Positions 31,644 through 41,721 of a stretch of 46,219 nt of DNA are shown in pieces (position 1 is the first letter of the stretch; each line of letters starts with the position of its first letter). Under the pieces are notes generated by a model. That model was given only the letters and a program-made list of their open reading frames with translations. It made no database searches and was not told the origin of the DNA. The stretch lies in assembly GCA_002049455.2 (NCBI GenBank), contig KV919219.1:1-46219 (forward strand), written 5' to 3'. The stretch comes from Porphyra umbilicalis (lineage: Eukaryota; Rhodophyta; Bangiophyceae; Bangiales; Bangiaceae). Position numbers and translations under genes: made by a program.

Positions 31644-33290
31644 CATCGTCTCAATTGCGTACCACACTACTGGGGCGCGCAAAGGGTGTACTGGGTCGTA
31701 CTGCGGCCTAGAATTTGTACCCAGAAAGTGGAATCAATGCTGGGGTGGCGCGGGCTCCACTGGCCTCTCACCAGCCCGTGGAAACGCAGGCTACAAGTGG
31801 CGCCCTCAGTCCTGGTATTGTCCCCGCCGACGGCGGTGGGATTCGGCGGGATTCCTCATCATGTAGACTCGCCGGATCGCTAATGTAGCCTCACCGGGTC
31901 GAGAGGGAGTTTTCGTGCGTGAGACGATTCAATGCCTCGATGCAAGGCCTGCACGAGAGTGGTCACGGATCAACTCCGGCGGTTCATCGCTGGATTTCTG
32001 GAACGCTGCGCTGCGCTCTACGTGGCCCTCACTGAACCCCCAGTGATACCCCAGGTCAGATCTCACCGTAACGACTGCATCTGCTTACAAGGCTGCGACC
32101 ACGCCAACGCCTCTGCTTCGTCGATGCCAACGTCGACGGACTCTCCATCGACGCCTGATACGCACCCCCCCCCTACACCCGCCGCATTTGCTCACGGGCG
32201 CCCATGCCCCCACTCCGTCAATGCCCTACACACACCCACCGCCAGCAATCATTCGGCCGGTCACATCTCGTAGTAACTGACGTCACCGGCTTGCAGACTG
32301 CGCCCACGGCCACCCATCCAACTAGTTGACAGTAAAGTAACCCTCTCAAGAACGCCCCTAAATCGGGTGTAGAAGTTACTTGTCAGCCGAGGTGTCATAC
32401 TTCAGTGTGGTGTTCTGTCAACCATCCGCCATGTGGAGAGCTGCAAGCCTCGTGTGTGGACCCAGCACTCCTCACCATCAGTTGTGTGGAGGGCGGCACG
32501 GCTTATGCGGGGATCTCGACCCTCATTTGTTGACACTGTGAGCCTTACTGGGCGGTCAATGGTCATCTGTTCTGACAGATATAGTCTGAGATCGGATCCT
32601 CAGTGGCCGCGTTCTGACTACCCGTTTCTTCGGGCGATCATCGATTGGTGCAGCGTATGTCGCTCTTCGGAGGGTCAGCCGACGTGGAAGCTCCCCGGGG
32701 AACGTCGTCCAGTGGGCCATTGGCCCCCAATGGTACCACCTGGCCGTGTACCCCATCCTCCGGCAGCCCTCGCGAACCCCCGCCCCCCCGCACCCCCTGG
32801 GCCTTAAAGGCGTTCGGCCGCGGTATAGCTACCGCTGACGGCTACCGCCGTCGTCGCGCATGGAGGGGCCGGGAGTCACGCCGGCGTCAAGGCTTCCTCT
32901 ACCGCGTACGGATCCCGTCACGCCCGAGCTGCGCGTCTTTGACACCCCCCTCGCCCGTCTTGAATTTTTTGTTCTCAAGTACGTTAAGTGTCGTGAGGAC
33001 TAGTAGGACAAGGATAGTGGTAAGATGTGTCCACTGCGTATCGTTTGCTCCGCCGTTCTCCCTCCGTAAATCTGCACCCGTCCAGTGATGTGCTTCTTCT
33101 CTCTCTGCCCATGTGGCCTTTGCCGCCACCTTTTCCCCTACTGCCGCTCTTCTCCTACTGCCTGTTTCCTGCCCACTGCTCTTTTCTCTCCGCTGCCTCC
33201 TTTCCCAATACTTCCCCTTATAGCCCTACTGCCCATTGTTCTCCTGCTGTACCATGTTCTACAGTCCCATTTGCTCCTATGGCCCCTGCT
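31644..33290 (-). repeat. Right arm of the 1.65 kb inverted repeat
   Basis: This is the reverse complement of 1-1645. It contains a short tandem pair (GATGTAGCCTCACCGG-type units near 31858-31900) that is also present in the left arm. The inner-end motif GTGGTACG-AATCG-GACGATG recurs a third time at about 33879-33901, outside the arm and in the orientation of the left arm. Confidence 0.9.
31932..32273 (+). CDS. Small repeat-borne ORF, second copy (113 codons)
   Basis: This is the counterpart of 1016-1357 within the right arm. It has the same start, length and stop, with four amino-acid differences. Unrecognised, and quite possibly not a gene. Confidence 0.18.
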   Translation: MPRCKACTRVVTDQLRRFIAGFLERCAALYVALTEPPVIPQVRSHRNDCICLQGCDHANASASSMPTSTDSPSTPDTHPPPTPAAFAHGRPCPHSVNALHTPTASNHSAGHIS

Positions 33291-34590
33291 ACTCCTATAG
33301 TCGTTGCGGTCGGCGCGGATGTGGACGGTGAAGGGGGTGGGGCGCTGCATGTGCTGATCTCACTGTCCTTGCTTCGTTCTGGCTTTTTGCGTGCGGTTCG
33401 GGTCGGGTGGCGAGGGGCGGGGGAAGAGCGCGAGGAGGTAGGAAGAGGGTGTACTACCCCCAGCCAGAGGGCGCTACAGAACCATAAAAGACGCTTCTGT
33501 TTTCTGCAACGTATTCAGCTGGTGCGGCCCTGTACGACAGCTCTCCAGCTGGCATCCACGTATCAGACCGCTGATTGAATACGAATCCAGCCCAGGCACG
33601 CTCGCAATCGTGGCACCAAGGGGGGCCACGTGACTTGTCTCAGCAGGTGCGGTGATGCCCCCAATTGGAGCTGTGAGGGGGGGGGGGGCGGCTCCCGGAC
33701 ATGTCGTTGAACAGTGTCAGAACCGTGCTGGCCGCGTACTGTTGCTCTAAAATGCGAATATGCCATCTATACTGATAGTGTAGACACTGAGGAAAAGCGG
33801 GGTCGAATATGGCCCAGTATAGCCATTTCAGACGTACTGGCACCAATCTGAAAACCGCCGGGGTAAGTCCCCAAGTAGCGTGGTACGGAATCGCGACGAT
33901 GATACAGTATGATAAAGATAATACGTATAAATTTAAACAGTGCTGCAAGTTCTTTACTTTTATTGCGGTGGTCAGACGATGATCTGAGCTTGACGCCAAG
34001 AGATTGGATCGCCTGTGCTCATTCATTTCTTGAACTCTTGCGGTGCGGAATGACCCTGACTTGCGACATGTCACGAGGCCGTGCCCGGTGGAATGTCTTA
34101 AAGAAGGTTGTCCGCCGCATCCGAAAATGAAAGGTCAAGCGGGAGATGCGACAATAAGTCTATCGAAACCGGCAGTGCGGGAAATCGGATGCGGATCAGA
34201 CGTGGGTGGCGGAGGCGACGGCAACCCTTCGAGAGGCGGCGACGGCGGTGGCGGCGTGCGTCTCGGCGGCGCGCGCCGCCGGGCGTACCAGCTGGCGCCA
34301 CACGTCATCGCATGACTCATGGGCGCCTGCGGTGGCGGCGACGGCAGCGGCGGCAGTGGCGGCAGCACCACGGCAGCAGTCGGTGGGGGTAGGCCCTGAG
34401 TCATCGCCAGTGGCTCCCGGGCGCCTACCCCGCGCAATCCCGCTAGCAGCACCGCATCACTGGGGGAGGTGGCGGGGATCTCGTCGAAGATGGGCGACCT
34501 CCCACGTCCGTTGGCCGCTCTGCGGGGCGACGCCCCGCCCGTCGCTCGACGGGCCGCTGATGGGAGCAGGACCGGCTGCGCTCGGCGGCG
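33291..34590. other. Upstream intergenic region of the FEA1-like gene
   Basis: No coding motif is visible. It includes the third copy of the GTGGTACG-AATCG-GACGATG motif (about 33879) and G+C-rich DNA immediately upstream of the TATA box. Confidence 0.55.
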
Positions 34591-34598
34591 ATATAAAG
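34591..34598 (+). promoter_or_regulatory. TATA box of the FEA1-like gene
   Basis: ATATAAAG stands alone in G+C-rich DNA 152 bp before the ATG at 34750, in the context GGCGATATAAAGAGCG. The same core occurs before the hydrolase gene (36405). Transcription would start about 25-30 bp downstream, leaving a 5' leader of roughly 120 nt. Confidence 0.65.
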
Positions 34599-34749
34599 AG
34601 CGACTCCCCCCCCACCATCGCCCATATCTGCGACCCCATAGCCAGCGAGCCGACGACTCCCATCTGCCTCCTCCCCTTGGCCCGTCGGTTCTATTTGGCT
34701 GCTGCCATTACCCCCTCCCACCGGCTCCCCGTGACCCCTTCCCACCACC

Positions 34750-35901
34750 ATGGTGTCCCTCAAGTGGGCAGCCGCCGCCGCCGTTGCCGCCGCCACCGTC
34801 ACGGTGGCCTCCGCCGCCCCTGGGAACAAGGGCGTGAACTTTGCGGGCTACTTCCCGTCTGAAGACGTGTCGATGCAGGCGCGTGTGGACCTGGACATCA
34901 AGGCCATGATGGATGCGGGCACCAATTGGGCCGCCGCCCGCCGGGTGTACACCCAAGGGAAGAACTCCGAGGATGAGGAAGACGGGGCGGGCCTCGCAAA
35001 GATCCAGGACTGGTCGACGCGGTTCAACAAGGCCGGCCTCCAGCGCACCGAGCCGGCGGCGATTGCTGGCAGGGCGTTTTGGGGGGACTGGGATTTCGCC
35101 AACCGCCACCTGCTCGCCGTACTTGACGGGAAAAACTCCCCGAAGTATGGGCTGTATCGCACGGGGGCGTGGGCCAGAACCAACGCCGCCCGCAAGGAGA
35201 TGGTCGAGAAGCTCACCAAGTACACCTTTGTGCCGCTGCAAGTCGGCTGGGAGCTGCTGCTGACCCTCACCGACTATGCCAAGAAGGAGGAGGAGGCGCC
35301 GGAGCACTGGGACGAGGCGTGGGCCTACTATGCGGGCTCTCTGGAGAAAGGGTCGGGCAACGGCTTTTCGGCCTACGCGCTGGCGGAGAAGCGGGCCAAG
35401 AACTTTGGCACCATGGCCGCTGGCCGCTCTTCGGTCAACCGGCGGATTCTCCGTGCGATGAACGCCGGTAAGCGGCAGGTGCGGGCCAAGTCGGCTGGCG
35501 CCGGCCTCCTCAAGTCCGCCAAGTGCATCCGTGCGCTGCTGCTCGTCCCGTCCATCCAGGGCTGCCTCCGTTACTCGTACCGCGTGTCGTCGACGACGGC
35601 CACGTCGAGGCTCCCTAAGGAGGCAGCGGAAGCGTGGGCGTTTTGCGCGGCCGTCCTCCCCGCGCTCGCCCGCGCCAACGCCGGCGCCGCACAGCGGGTG
35701 CGCCAGCAGGTGTTCCTGTCGGGCGTCAAGCGCCCGAACTGGCCGATCGTGCGCGCGGCGTTTGGGGCGTCGACGTTGAACAAGATGGGCATCCGCTGCG
35801 CCGACGTTGGCTCCCTCAACGTCGAGTCGCCCAAGGCCGCCCACCCCGTGTGCAAGGACGGCAAGTTGACCAACAATCTGGCGGGCACCAACTTTTGCTA
35901 A
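34750..35901 (+). CDS. FEA1-like: FEA1-like secreted iron-assimilation protein
   Basis: This is an intact, intronless 383-residue protein. The N-terminus, MVSLKWAAAAAVAAATVTV followed by ASAAPG, is a signal peptide, so the product should be exported to the periplasm or cell surface. Family landmarks of algal Fe-assimilation (FEA1/H43) proteins follow in order: RVDLDIKAMMDAG near residue 40, WDEAWAYYAGSLE near 186, YALAEKRAKNFGT near 207, a SSVNRRILRAMNAGK helix, VPSIQGCLRYSYR near 266, and IRCADVGSLN near 349. It ends in NFC with no membrane anchor visible. In Chlamydomonas, FEA1 is induced by iron deficiency and aids iron uptake; that role here is inferred by homology. The CACC-ATG-G start context and the upstream TATA box support the start. 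Codons are strongly GC-ending. I see no iron-uptake partner gene nearby. Confidence 0.85.
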   Translation: MVSLKWAAAAAVAAATVTVASAAPGNKGVNFAGYFPSEDVSMQARVDLDIKAMMDAGTNWAAARRVYTQGKNSEDEEDGAGLAKIQDWSTRFNKAGLQRTEPAAIAGRAFWGDWDFANRHLLAVLDGKNSPKYGLYRTGAWARTNAARKEMVEKLTKYTFVPLQVGWELLLTLTDYAKKEEEAPEHWDEAWAYYAGSLEKGSGNGFSAYALAEKRAKNFGTMAAGRSSVNRRILRAMNAGKRQVRAKSAGAGLLKSAKCIRALLLVPSIQGCLRYSYRVSSTTATSRLPKEAAEAWAFCAAVLPALARANAGAAQRVRQQVFLSGVKRPNWPIVRAAFGASTLNKMGIRCADVGSLNVESPKAAHPVCKDGKLTNNLAGTNFC

Positions 35902-36660
35902 CTAGACGTCCACCTTGAGCTGGGTGGGGGGAGGGGAGGTGAGGTAGGCAGTACACGGCGGAGGGCATGGCAGGCGGGTGAGGGTCGGACAGGCCCAGGC
36001 AGCACGGGCCCCGCGGGACATGTTCGTCGGCATAGGGAGACACTCATCTCTCAACGACCAACCAACAGCAACTCATGGATGAGCTCTTCTGACACAGTAA
36101 TGACTCATAGGTGCAGGCCAGGGAGTGAAAAGGATCTGACTCATCAGGCAGTTCCTTTCGACTCGATAGGCCACGCCTTGCCCGTGGCGATGTGCGGCGG
36201 CGGCCGTGGGAAACAGCCGCCTTTCGGTGGAGCAGGCTGTCGTCCAGACCTTCCACCCTGGCCAGCACAGTCGCTCCTCACCCGACCGACCCTTGAGCAT
36301 GGTGCTCTGCGTGGGCGCTCATGTGGGAGCACAGCAGCGCGGACCACCAAGCCGCCTGCAAGCGGCCTACGGCCCTCTCCTTGTAGTTCAGGACAACGGC
36401 GCGGATATAAAGTGCGTCCTCGTTACAAGAGAATCGTTTACAAAAGAATATGGGTTGAGAATCTTCCATTTCAGTCCGTGTCGGCCATTTTTTATTCATA
36501 TTGAGACGAATCAGCGAGAACGCACTGTATCCATGAAGAATATCAATTATATTCATCACTGCGAGGCATACGCAGGTACAGTAGCCGCGGATGTGGCTTG
36601 CGCGTAGCTCGGAGCCGTCCCCACCCCGGCTTCCCCCGCGACCCCCCCCCCCCCCCCGCC
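35902..36660. other. Intergenic between FEA1-like and hydrolase genes
   Basis: There is no gene. The region contains the TATA-like element at 36405 and ends with a C-run directly before the hydrolase ATG. Confidence 0.6.
36405..36412 (+). promoter_or_regulatory. TATA box, probably of the hydrolase gene
   Basis: ATATAAAG in the context GCGGATATAAAGTGCG is nearly the same as the element of the FEA1-like gene. It lies 249 bp upstream of the hydrolase ATG, which would mean a leader of about 220 nt. Confidence 0.45.
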
Positions 36661-38088
36661 ATGCCTCCCCCCACCGACGACGCGGCGCTGACGCGCCCCG
36701 CCCCCCTTCGCTACACCCTCACCCCCGCCTTTTCCAGCAACACCGGCCCCGTCGTTGTGCTCATGTCCGGGTGGCCCGACCAGCCCGCCACGCTCTACGC
36801 GGGCCTCCTCTCCCGCCTCGTCGCCGCCGGGTATCGCCCCGCCCTCGTGGAGCTGCCGGGCTTTCCCCCCCCGCTGGTGGCACCGCTGCCGCCACGGTGG
36901 TGGGGGTGGGACACCCCGCAGGTGGTGGCCGGCTACGCTGCCGCGGTGCGGGCCATCCAAGCCGCCGCCGCCCCCGCCCCCGCCGCTGTTGGCGGCACCG
37001 CCGCGGGCGCGGGGGCGGGCGCGGCGCCGACCCCCCCACCCGCCCCACCCGTCACGTTTGTCACGCACGATTGGGGGGCGGCCATGACGTGGCGCCTCGT
37101 CGAGGCGCACCCAGACGTGGCCGCCGCCATTGTCGGCGCCGACGTGGGGGACGTCGGGCGCATCCGCTCGCCTGCGATGCTCCTCTTTTGCGCCTTGTAC
37201 ATGTCGGTGCTGGCGGCGCTGTTTGTGGTGGGCGGGCCGGTGGGGGACGCGGGCACCCGGTGGGTTGCGCGGCTGCTCGGCGCGCCGCACCCAGAGGCGG
37301 CCGCTGCGCGCATGAATGCGCTCTACTTTTGGACGGTGCGGGGGCAGATTAGCGCGGCGGTGCGCCGCGTGACTGGGGGGGGGGGGGGGGGCGTGGACGA
37401 GGGGGCGGGGGGCCGGGGGGGCTGGGGAGGGCCGCCATTCCCCGGCTCGGTCGCCGCGCAAGGACGTGCCGCCGGCATGCCCGGTGTTATACCTGTACGG
37501 GGAGCGAAAAAAGGTAAGGGTGGTGAGGGCGGGGGCGGGGGCGGGCGGGAAGGACCCTGGGCAATGGCTGCGGTGGGGTGTGTGCTCTGTCGCTGCGTTG
37601 GTGGGCATGCTGGCCGCGCGGACGCGCAGCGATCTCGTCCGCTTGTTTTTTTTATTTGCCTGCCGCGTGTGTGGGTGGCGGCACGAACACCCGGCAGCGA
37701 CTAACCAGCGGCGCGTTGCTTGCCCTGCTCAGTGTGGTGACCTGTGCGTGCATGTGCCGGCCGCTCTTCTCTGGTCGCGGCCGCCTCTTGTTGTCGTCTG
37801 GCCGACTCTGCGTTTCGCCCCCCACAGGGCTTTCAATACCACTCGGCCGAGTGGCTCGCCGCCCTGCGCGCGCGCCCCGACTGTGGGGTGGTGCCCCTCG
37901 ACGACTCGCATTGGCTCATGGCCGGGCCCGCCGCCGACGTGTACGAAGCGGCGGTCATGGAGTGGTTGGCGCGCACCCTTGGGGGCGGCGCATCTGCGCC
38001 GCTGCCGCCGCACGGTGCGGCCGCGACGACGGCGGCGGCGGCGTCGGCAGCGGCGGCGGTCGCCGGTGAGTCCAAGAAGGAGCTTTGA
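36661..38088 (+). CDS. Alpha/beta hydrolase (epoxide hydrolase/dehalogenase type), two exons
   Basis: Exon 1 is 36661-37513 and exon 2 is 37828-38088, with an intron 37514-37827 (GTAAGG...CCACAG, phase 0). The start is ATG 36661 (GCCATGC). SGWPD (residues 36-40) is the oxyanion-hole loop, and HDWG (136-139) is the nucleophile elbow with Asp137, as in epoxide hydrolases and haloalkane dehalogenases. A hydrophobic lid follows (LLFCALYMSVLAALFVVGG), then PPACPVLYLYGERKK at the exon end, and DDSHWLM with the catalytic His in exon 2. Joining the elbow to VLYLYG needs a +1 shift somewhere between 37375 and 37465; the 17-G run at 37375-37391 is the obvious place, either as an assembly length error or a real lesion. 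The substrate is unknown. A DUF829-like or other alpha/beta hydrolase role is less likely because of the Asp nucleophile. Confidence 0.78.
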
Positions 38089-38389
38089 AGGGCAACGGGG
38101 GTGCCATTCCCGCGCGCCGCACCCGGCGGCCACAGTGTGCGCGGAGAAAATATCCATGCACAGATGGGAGAGTAGCAGTGGAAGAGGGTGCCGGTAGAGA
38201 CGTACCGGTCAGCAAAAGATCGTGCACGCCCTTTGCACTGCCTTCCCGCCCCCTCCTCCAATCCCACTCCCAGTATACGCCCTGCACGTACACAGGGTGA
38301 CGATGAGGCACACGTAGGGCCGTGTGTGCTCAGGGCGCTCGGGGTGGTGACCGCTGCGACGCACCGCCTGCAGCTTCTGTTTGTGACCA

Positions 38390-38682
38390 TGACCCTGCCC
38401 GTCTACCTGGCCATGTACCTCGACGTTGGTGGCTGCACGACGATGGAGTCGCTGCCGACAGGCTTTGCCAACCCAGACAGCAACAGCCAGTTCAGGTGTA
38501 TGCGGGCGCGGCGGGGCTGTGAGGGGGGGATTTGCACCTCGGGGGGAGACGGGCGGGGCGTCCTCGACCCACTTGTGAGGTTGCTGACCGACCGCCTAGG
38601 GGCCGAGCCACTGTCCGAGGTGGGGGGGGAGGCGGGGGGATTGAGCGTGCTTGTGGACCCGGCTTCCCCATTGGGCCAGTAA
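38390..38682 (+). CDS. Possible small ORF, unrecognised
   Basis: From ATG 38390 (ACCATGA context) an open frame of 97 codons reads MTLPVYLAMYLDVGGC and then PTGFANPDSNSQF, with strongly GC-ending codons in its first 40 positions, much like the neighbouring genes. The frame is also open upstream to a CACAG at 38297, so this could be an exon remnant rather than a complete gene. The C-terminal half is Gly-rich and less convincing. I know no family that matches. Confidence 0.22.
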
Positions 38683-38789
38683 CGATGGCCTCCCCCCGCC
38701 GCCTCTGCGCCCCCCGCCAACGACAACAACTCCGCCGTCTCTGCCTCTGCCGCCGCCGCCTACCGCCGCTGGGGCGAGCCCGTCACGCC

Positions 38790-38861
38790 CCATTCTCGTC
38801 TCACATGTCCCATTCTCGTCTCGTACGAGCGATTTTCTGTCTCTTACGAGCGATTTTCTGT
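38790..38861 (+). repeat. Two adjoining short tandem duplications
   Basis: CCCATTCTCGTCTC occurs twice, 20 bp apart, and is immediately followed by two copies of TACGAGCGATTTTCTGTCTC 21 bp apart. Confidence 0.85.
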
Positions 38862-39208
38862 CTCACACCTGGCTCATTGGGGCATTCGAGTCGAACATCG
38901 TCGCGAAAATGTACCACGTACGGAGCACGTGATGGGGACTTGGCCAGCAGGATGGTCTGCGTCTGACGAGGATGGCACGAGACTGCAAGCGGAATAGCTG
39001 ATTTCCAGTGAATTGTAGAACATTGTACAGTGAGTTCCTGATATACGGTCGGGGTTGATGTAATCAGATCCTTGCATGTTACAAAATTTGCCCCCTCCTG
39101 GACGCGGAGACGCAGGTCATTTCGGAAGCTATCATGTGGCTGGCGATCTTACGGCAGGAAGTCACTGTACTGACACTCTTTGCCTTGTCTCTGCACGAAA
39201 AACGAAGG

Positions 39209-39264
39209 GTCATCTGCCGGCACACTCGTGGTCTGCTCATCTGCCGCCACACTCATGGTCTGGC
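39209..39264 (+). repeat. 27-bp tandem duplication
   Basis: TCATCTGCCGGCACACTCGT with GGTCTG is followed at once by TCATCTGCCGCCACACTCAT with GGTCTG, differing at two positions. Confidence 0.85.
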
Positions 39265-39504
39265 TGTGGACCTCGTCACTGCAGGCTCTCTGCGCCAGGT
39301 GTGACGAGGACACCGGGAGACGCTGCGGGCCCGTGACGAGGCCGCGTGCGACCTCGTCAAGTGGGCGCCTCCATTCAAGCAACGTCGGGAAGCTGGACCG
39401 GCGTCGCGCCGCTTAGTCTTTTTTTTCCCACGCCGCAGACGACACTCCCAACTGCGTGGATGCTCACCAGCGACAGGGGCACGGCACCCTCTCGCCCGTC
39501 GACC

Positions 39505-41562
39505 ATGGAGGCGGACTCGGCCCCCTCCGCTCTGAGCCTGCCGCCGCGCGCGGCGGCGCTACCCGCTGCGGCGGGGGCCCTGCGCGACCTCCTGCGCCGC
39601 GTCGACAGTACAGCGACGGTGCTGTGGCACGGTCCCGGTCTGACGACCGCCCTCCTGCGCTACCAAGAAGTGTTTTTGCCCATGTACGCGGCCCACCTGC
39701 ACGCGACGGGGCGCGTTGTGCTCCACGGGCGGGCCGCCAAGAAGGCGGACGCGCTGATGGCGGCGGCGGCGACCGTGGCAGCGACCACGAGACGGACGGC
39801 ACGCGCAGCTGCGGCGCGACCGCTGTCGGCGGAGGAGCATAACGCGTGGGCGTCGCTGTCGACCAAGACGGCGGGCGGGGTGGCGCACCCGCCGCCCCTG
39901 CCGCCGCTGGACGTTGCGTTTGTGTGGATGCTCGCGCGGCTCGACAACCGCGCCTACGCTGCGGATTGTCTGGGGACGTTTGGGGTGGAGCTTCCTGCTG
40001 GGGGAGGGTGGGCGGGCGCGGAGGGGACGCCCAACCACGGGGATGGCGTCGACGCGCCGGCCACCGCTGGCAGCGACTGCGGCGGGGAGGGCGTCGACTT
40101 GGCGGCGGCGTTGGACCACGTGTGGGTTGGCAACGCCACAGAGCCCCGCGCCGTTACGGCGCGCCTGCAGTGGGTGTGCTTTGCCCAAGCGACGCGGGAG
40201 GTGGCCCACGCGGCGCGCAACGCAGCGGCGGCGGCGGCGGTCAAGGCGAAGGCGACAGCGCAGGGCTCTTGGTGGACCCGCCACATACGCGCCCCCCGCG
40301 CGGTGAGGTTGGCTCCGCCGCCGGTGCGGCGCACGCACACCCACTTTCTGCCCGGCTACCTGTGGCCGCCCACGAGCCTTTCGCCGTTGGTCAAGGGCAC
40401 CGCTGGCCGCACTGGGTTTGGCGCAGACATGCCGGCGGGGTTTGTCACCCGCTTTGACTGGGCGCCCCGACCACGGGTGGCTGCCTTGGTCGCCGCCGCC
40501 GCGTCGCAGCGGCTCTTTTTAGCCGCCACCGTCGGTCCCCCCGGGCCGCTCGACACGTGGGCGGGGTTGGAGGCGGCGACCACCCGCTACGGGCGATACC
40601 TGGGCCTCGTCGCCTCCCCTGCCGCCGCCGACACCTTCCTCGTCCCGCCCGTGGATGTCGATCTCGTGTGGCACGCGCACCTCGCGTCGACGGCGGTGTA
40701 CGCGGCGGACATGCAGGCGGTGCTCGGGCGCCCGCTGCACCACATTGCCGATGATGATAATCGGGCGGGCGGGCGCCTGCGGCAGGGCCGTGCCGCGACC
40801 GCCGCCCTGTGGGCCGCCGCGTACCCGTCCGACCCGTACCGCTGGCGCCGCAGCCGCGCGGGTGCCACTTCACCTGGCACGTCCGCCGCCGTCAAGACCG
40901 CCGTCAAGAAAGCGGCGGTCGTCGACAAGACGGCCATCAAGGCGGTGGCCTCCACCGCAGAAGGCAACCGTGGAGGTTACTGGCCACAAGGGGCCATCGA
41001 TGTAGCACCACAAGCCGCCAAACTCGCTCTCGTTCTCCGCGTCCAGGCGGAAGCCGCCGCCGAAGCGGCCGCGGTGGTGCGCGCCGACGCCGCCATCGCC
41101 GCCGCCACCGCGTCCCCCTCTGCTGACGCCACCGCCGGCCGTGCCCGCAGCGGCGGTGCCCCCCCCCCCCCCGCTTCACGCCGCGAGGCGCGCCTCCAGC
41201 GGTACGCCACCGAAACGGCGCAGCGGACCGCCGAAGCCGCCGCCTGGCGCCGCCGCATCGGCCCCTCCGCCGTGCCCGGCGGTGGGTGGCCCGGCTTGTA
41301 CGCGGTAGGCATGGTCGCCGCGCCGGGCGATTCGATCGCGGTCGCTTCGTGTTCGGCGTTTCAGGGGCCGGCCGCTGGGCGGGGGGGAGGGGGACACGCG
41401 GCCGTCCAAATGGGGGGGATCATGGTTGGGTGTGGAGGCGGGGGGGCTGCCGCCGGGTGTGATGGGGGGGGGGGGGGAGGATGCGGTGCGGGGGGTGGGT
41501 GCGGGGGGGGAGGGGGCTGTGGCGGTGGCGGTGGGTGTGGCGGTGGGTGTGGCGGCTGCTAA
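39505..41562 (+). CDS. Glycine-rich domain protein (GRDP/DUF1399-like)
   Basis: This is an intact 685-residue frame. I chose ATG 39505 (GACCATGG) because the upstream in-frame codons lie beyond a possible splice acceptor (CGCCGCAG, to 39438). Two copies of the DUF1399 motif are present: PPLDVAFVWMLARLDNRAY (about residues 133-151) and PPVDVDLVWHAHLASTAVY (about 380-398), each followed by a short D-x-x-x-x-G element (DCLGTFG, DMQAVLGRPLHH). This Asp-x-x-x-(V/I)-W-x-x-H/R pattern is typical of plant GRDP proteins. The C-terminal 55 residues are almost only Gly and Cys (repeated CGGGGG), as the family name implies but with far more Cys than usual. Plant GRDPs are linked to growth and stress responses, and their biochemical role is not established. 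No signal peptide or membrane segment is present. Confidence 0.8.
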   Translation: MEADSAPSALSLPPRAAALPAAAGALRDLLRRVDSTATVLWHGPGLTTALLRYQEVFLPMYAAHLHATGRVVLHGRAAKKADALMAAAATVAATTRRTARAAAARPLSAEEHNAWASLSTKTAGGVAHPPPLPPLDVAFVWMLARLDNRAYAADCLGTFGVELPAGGGWAGAEGTPNHGDGVDAPATAGSDCGGEGVDLAAALDHVWVGNATEPRAVTARLQWVCFAQATREVAHAARNAAAAAAVKAKATAQGSWWTRHIRAPRAVRLAPPPVRRTHTHFLPGYLWPPTSLSPLVKGTAGRTGFGADMPAGFVTRFDWAPRPRVAALVAAAASQRLFLAATVGPPGPLDTWAGLEAATTRYGRYLGLVASPAAADTFLVPPVDVDLVWHAHLASTAVYAADMQAVLGRPLHHIADDDNRAGGRLRQGRAATAALWAAAYPSDPYRWRRSRAGATSPGTSAAVKTAVKKAAVVDKTAIKAVASTAEGNRGGYWPQGAIDVAPQAAKLALVLRVQAEAAAEAAAVVRADAAIAAATASPSADATAGRARSGGAPPPPASRREARLQRYATETAQRTAEAAAWRRRIGPSAVPGGGWPGLYAVGMVAAPGDSIAVASCSAFQGPAAGRGGGGHAAVQMGGIMVGCGGGGAAAGCDGGGGGGCGAGGGCGGGGGCGGGGGCGGGCGGC

Positions 41563-41721
41563 AGCGCCCCACGCAGCGTGCCGGCCGCAACCGCCGCCGC
41601 GGCTGCCTCCGCGCGACGCGGCCGTCCGTGACGAGCGCCGACCGCTGCCGCCGCGGGTGTGGCGTGCCATCCGACAGGTGTTTGCTAGTCTCAACGTCGC
41701 TCCCCTAACCGTCACGTGCTC

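Larger units (their letters stand above)
38089..39504. other. Intergenic between hydrolase and GRDP-like genes
   Basis: The region holds a possible short ORF (38390-38682), two small tandem duplications (38790-38861 and 39209-39264), and a T-run followed by CCACGCCGCAG at about 39419-39438. The last could be a splice acceptor of a 5' intron of the downstream gene. Confidence 0.5.

Noticed and set aside
34708..35844. 378-codon minus-strand ORF
   Set aside because: It is antisense to the FEA1-like gene; the plus strand has the signal peptide and family motifs.
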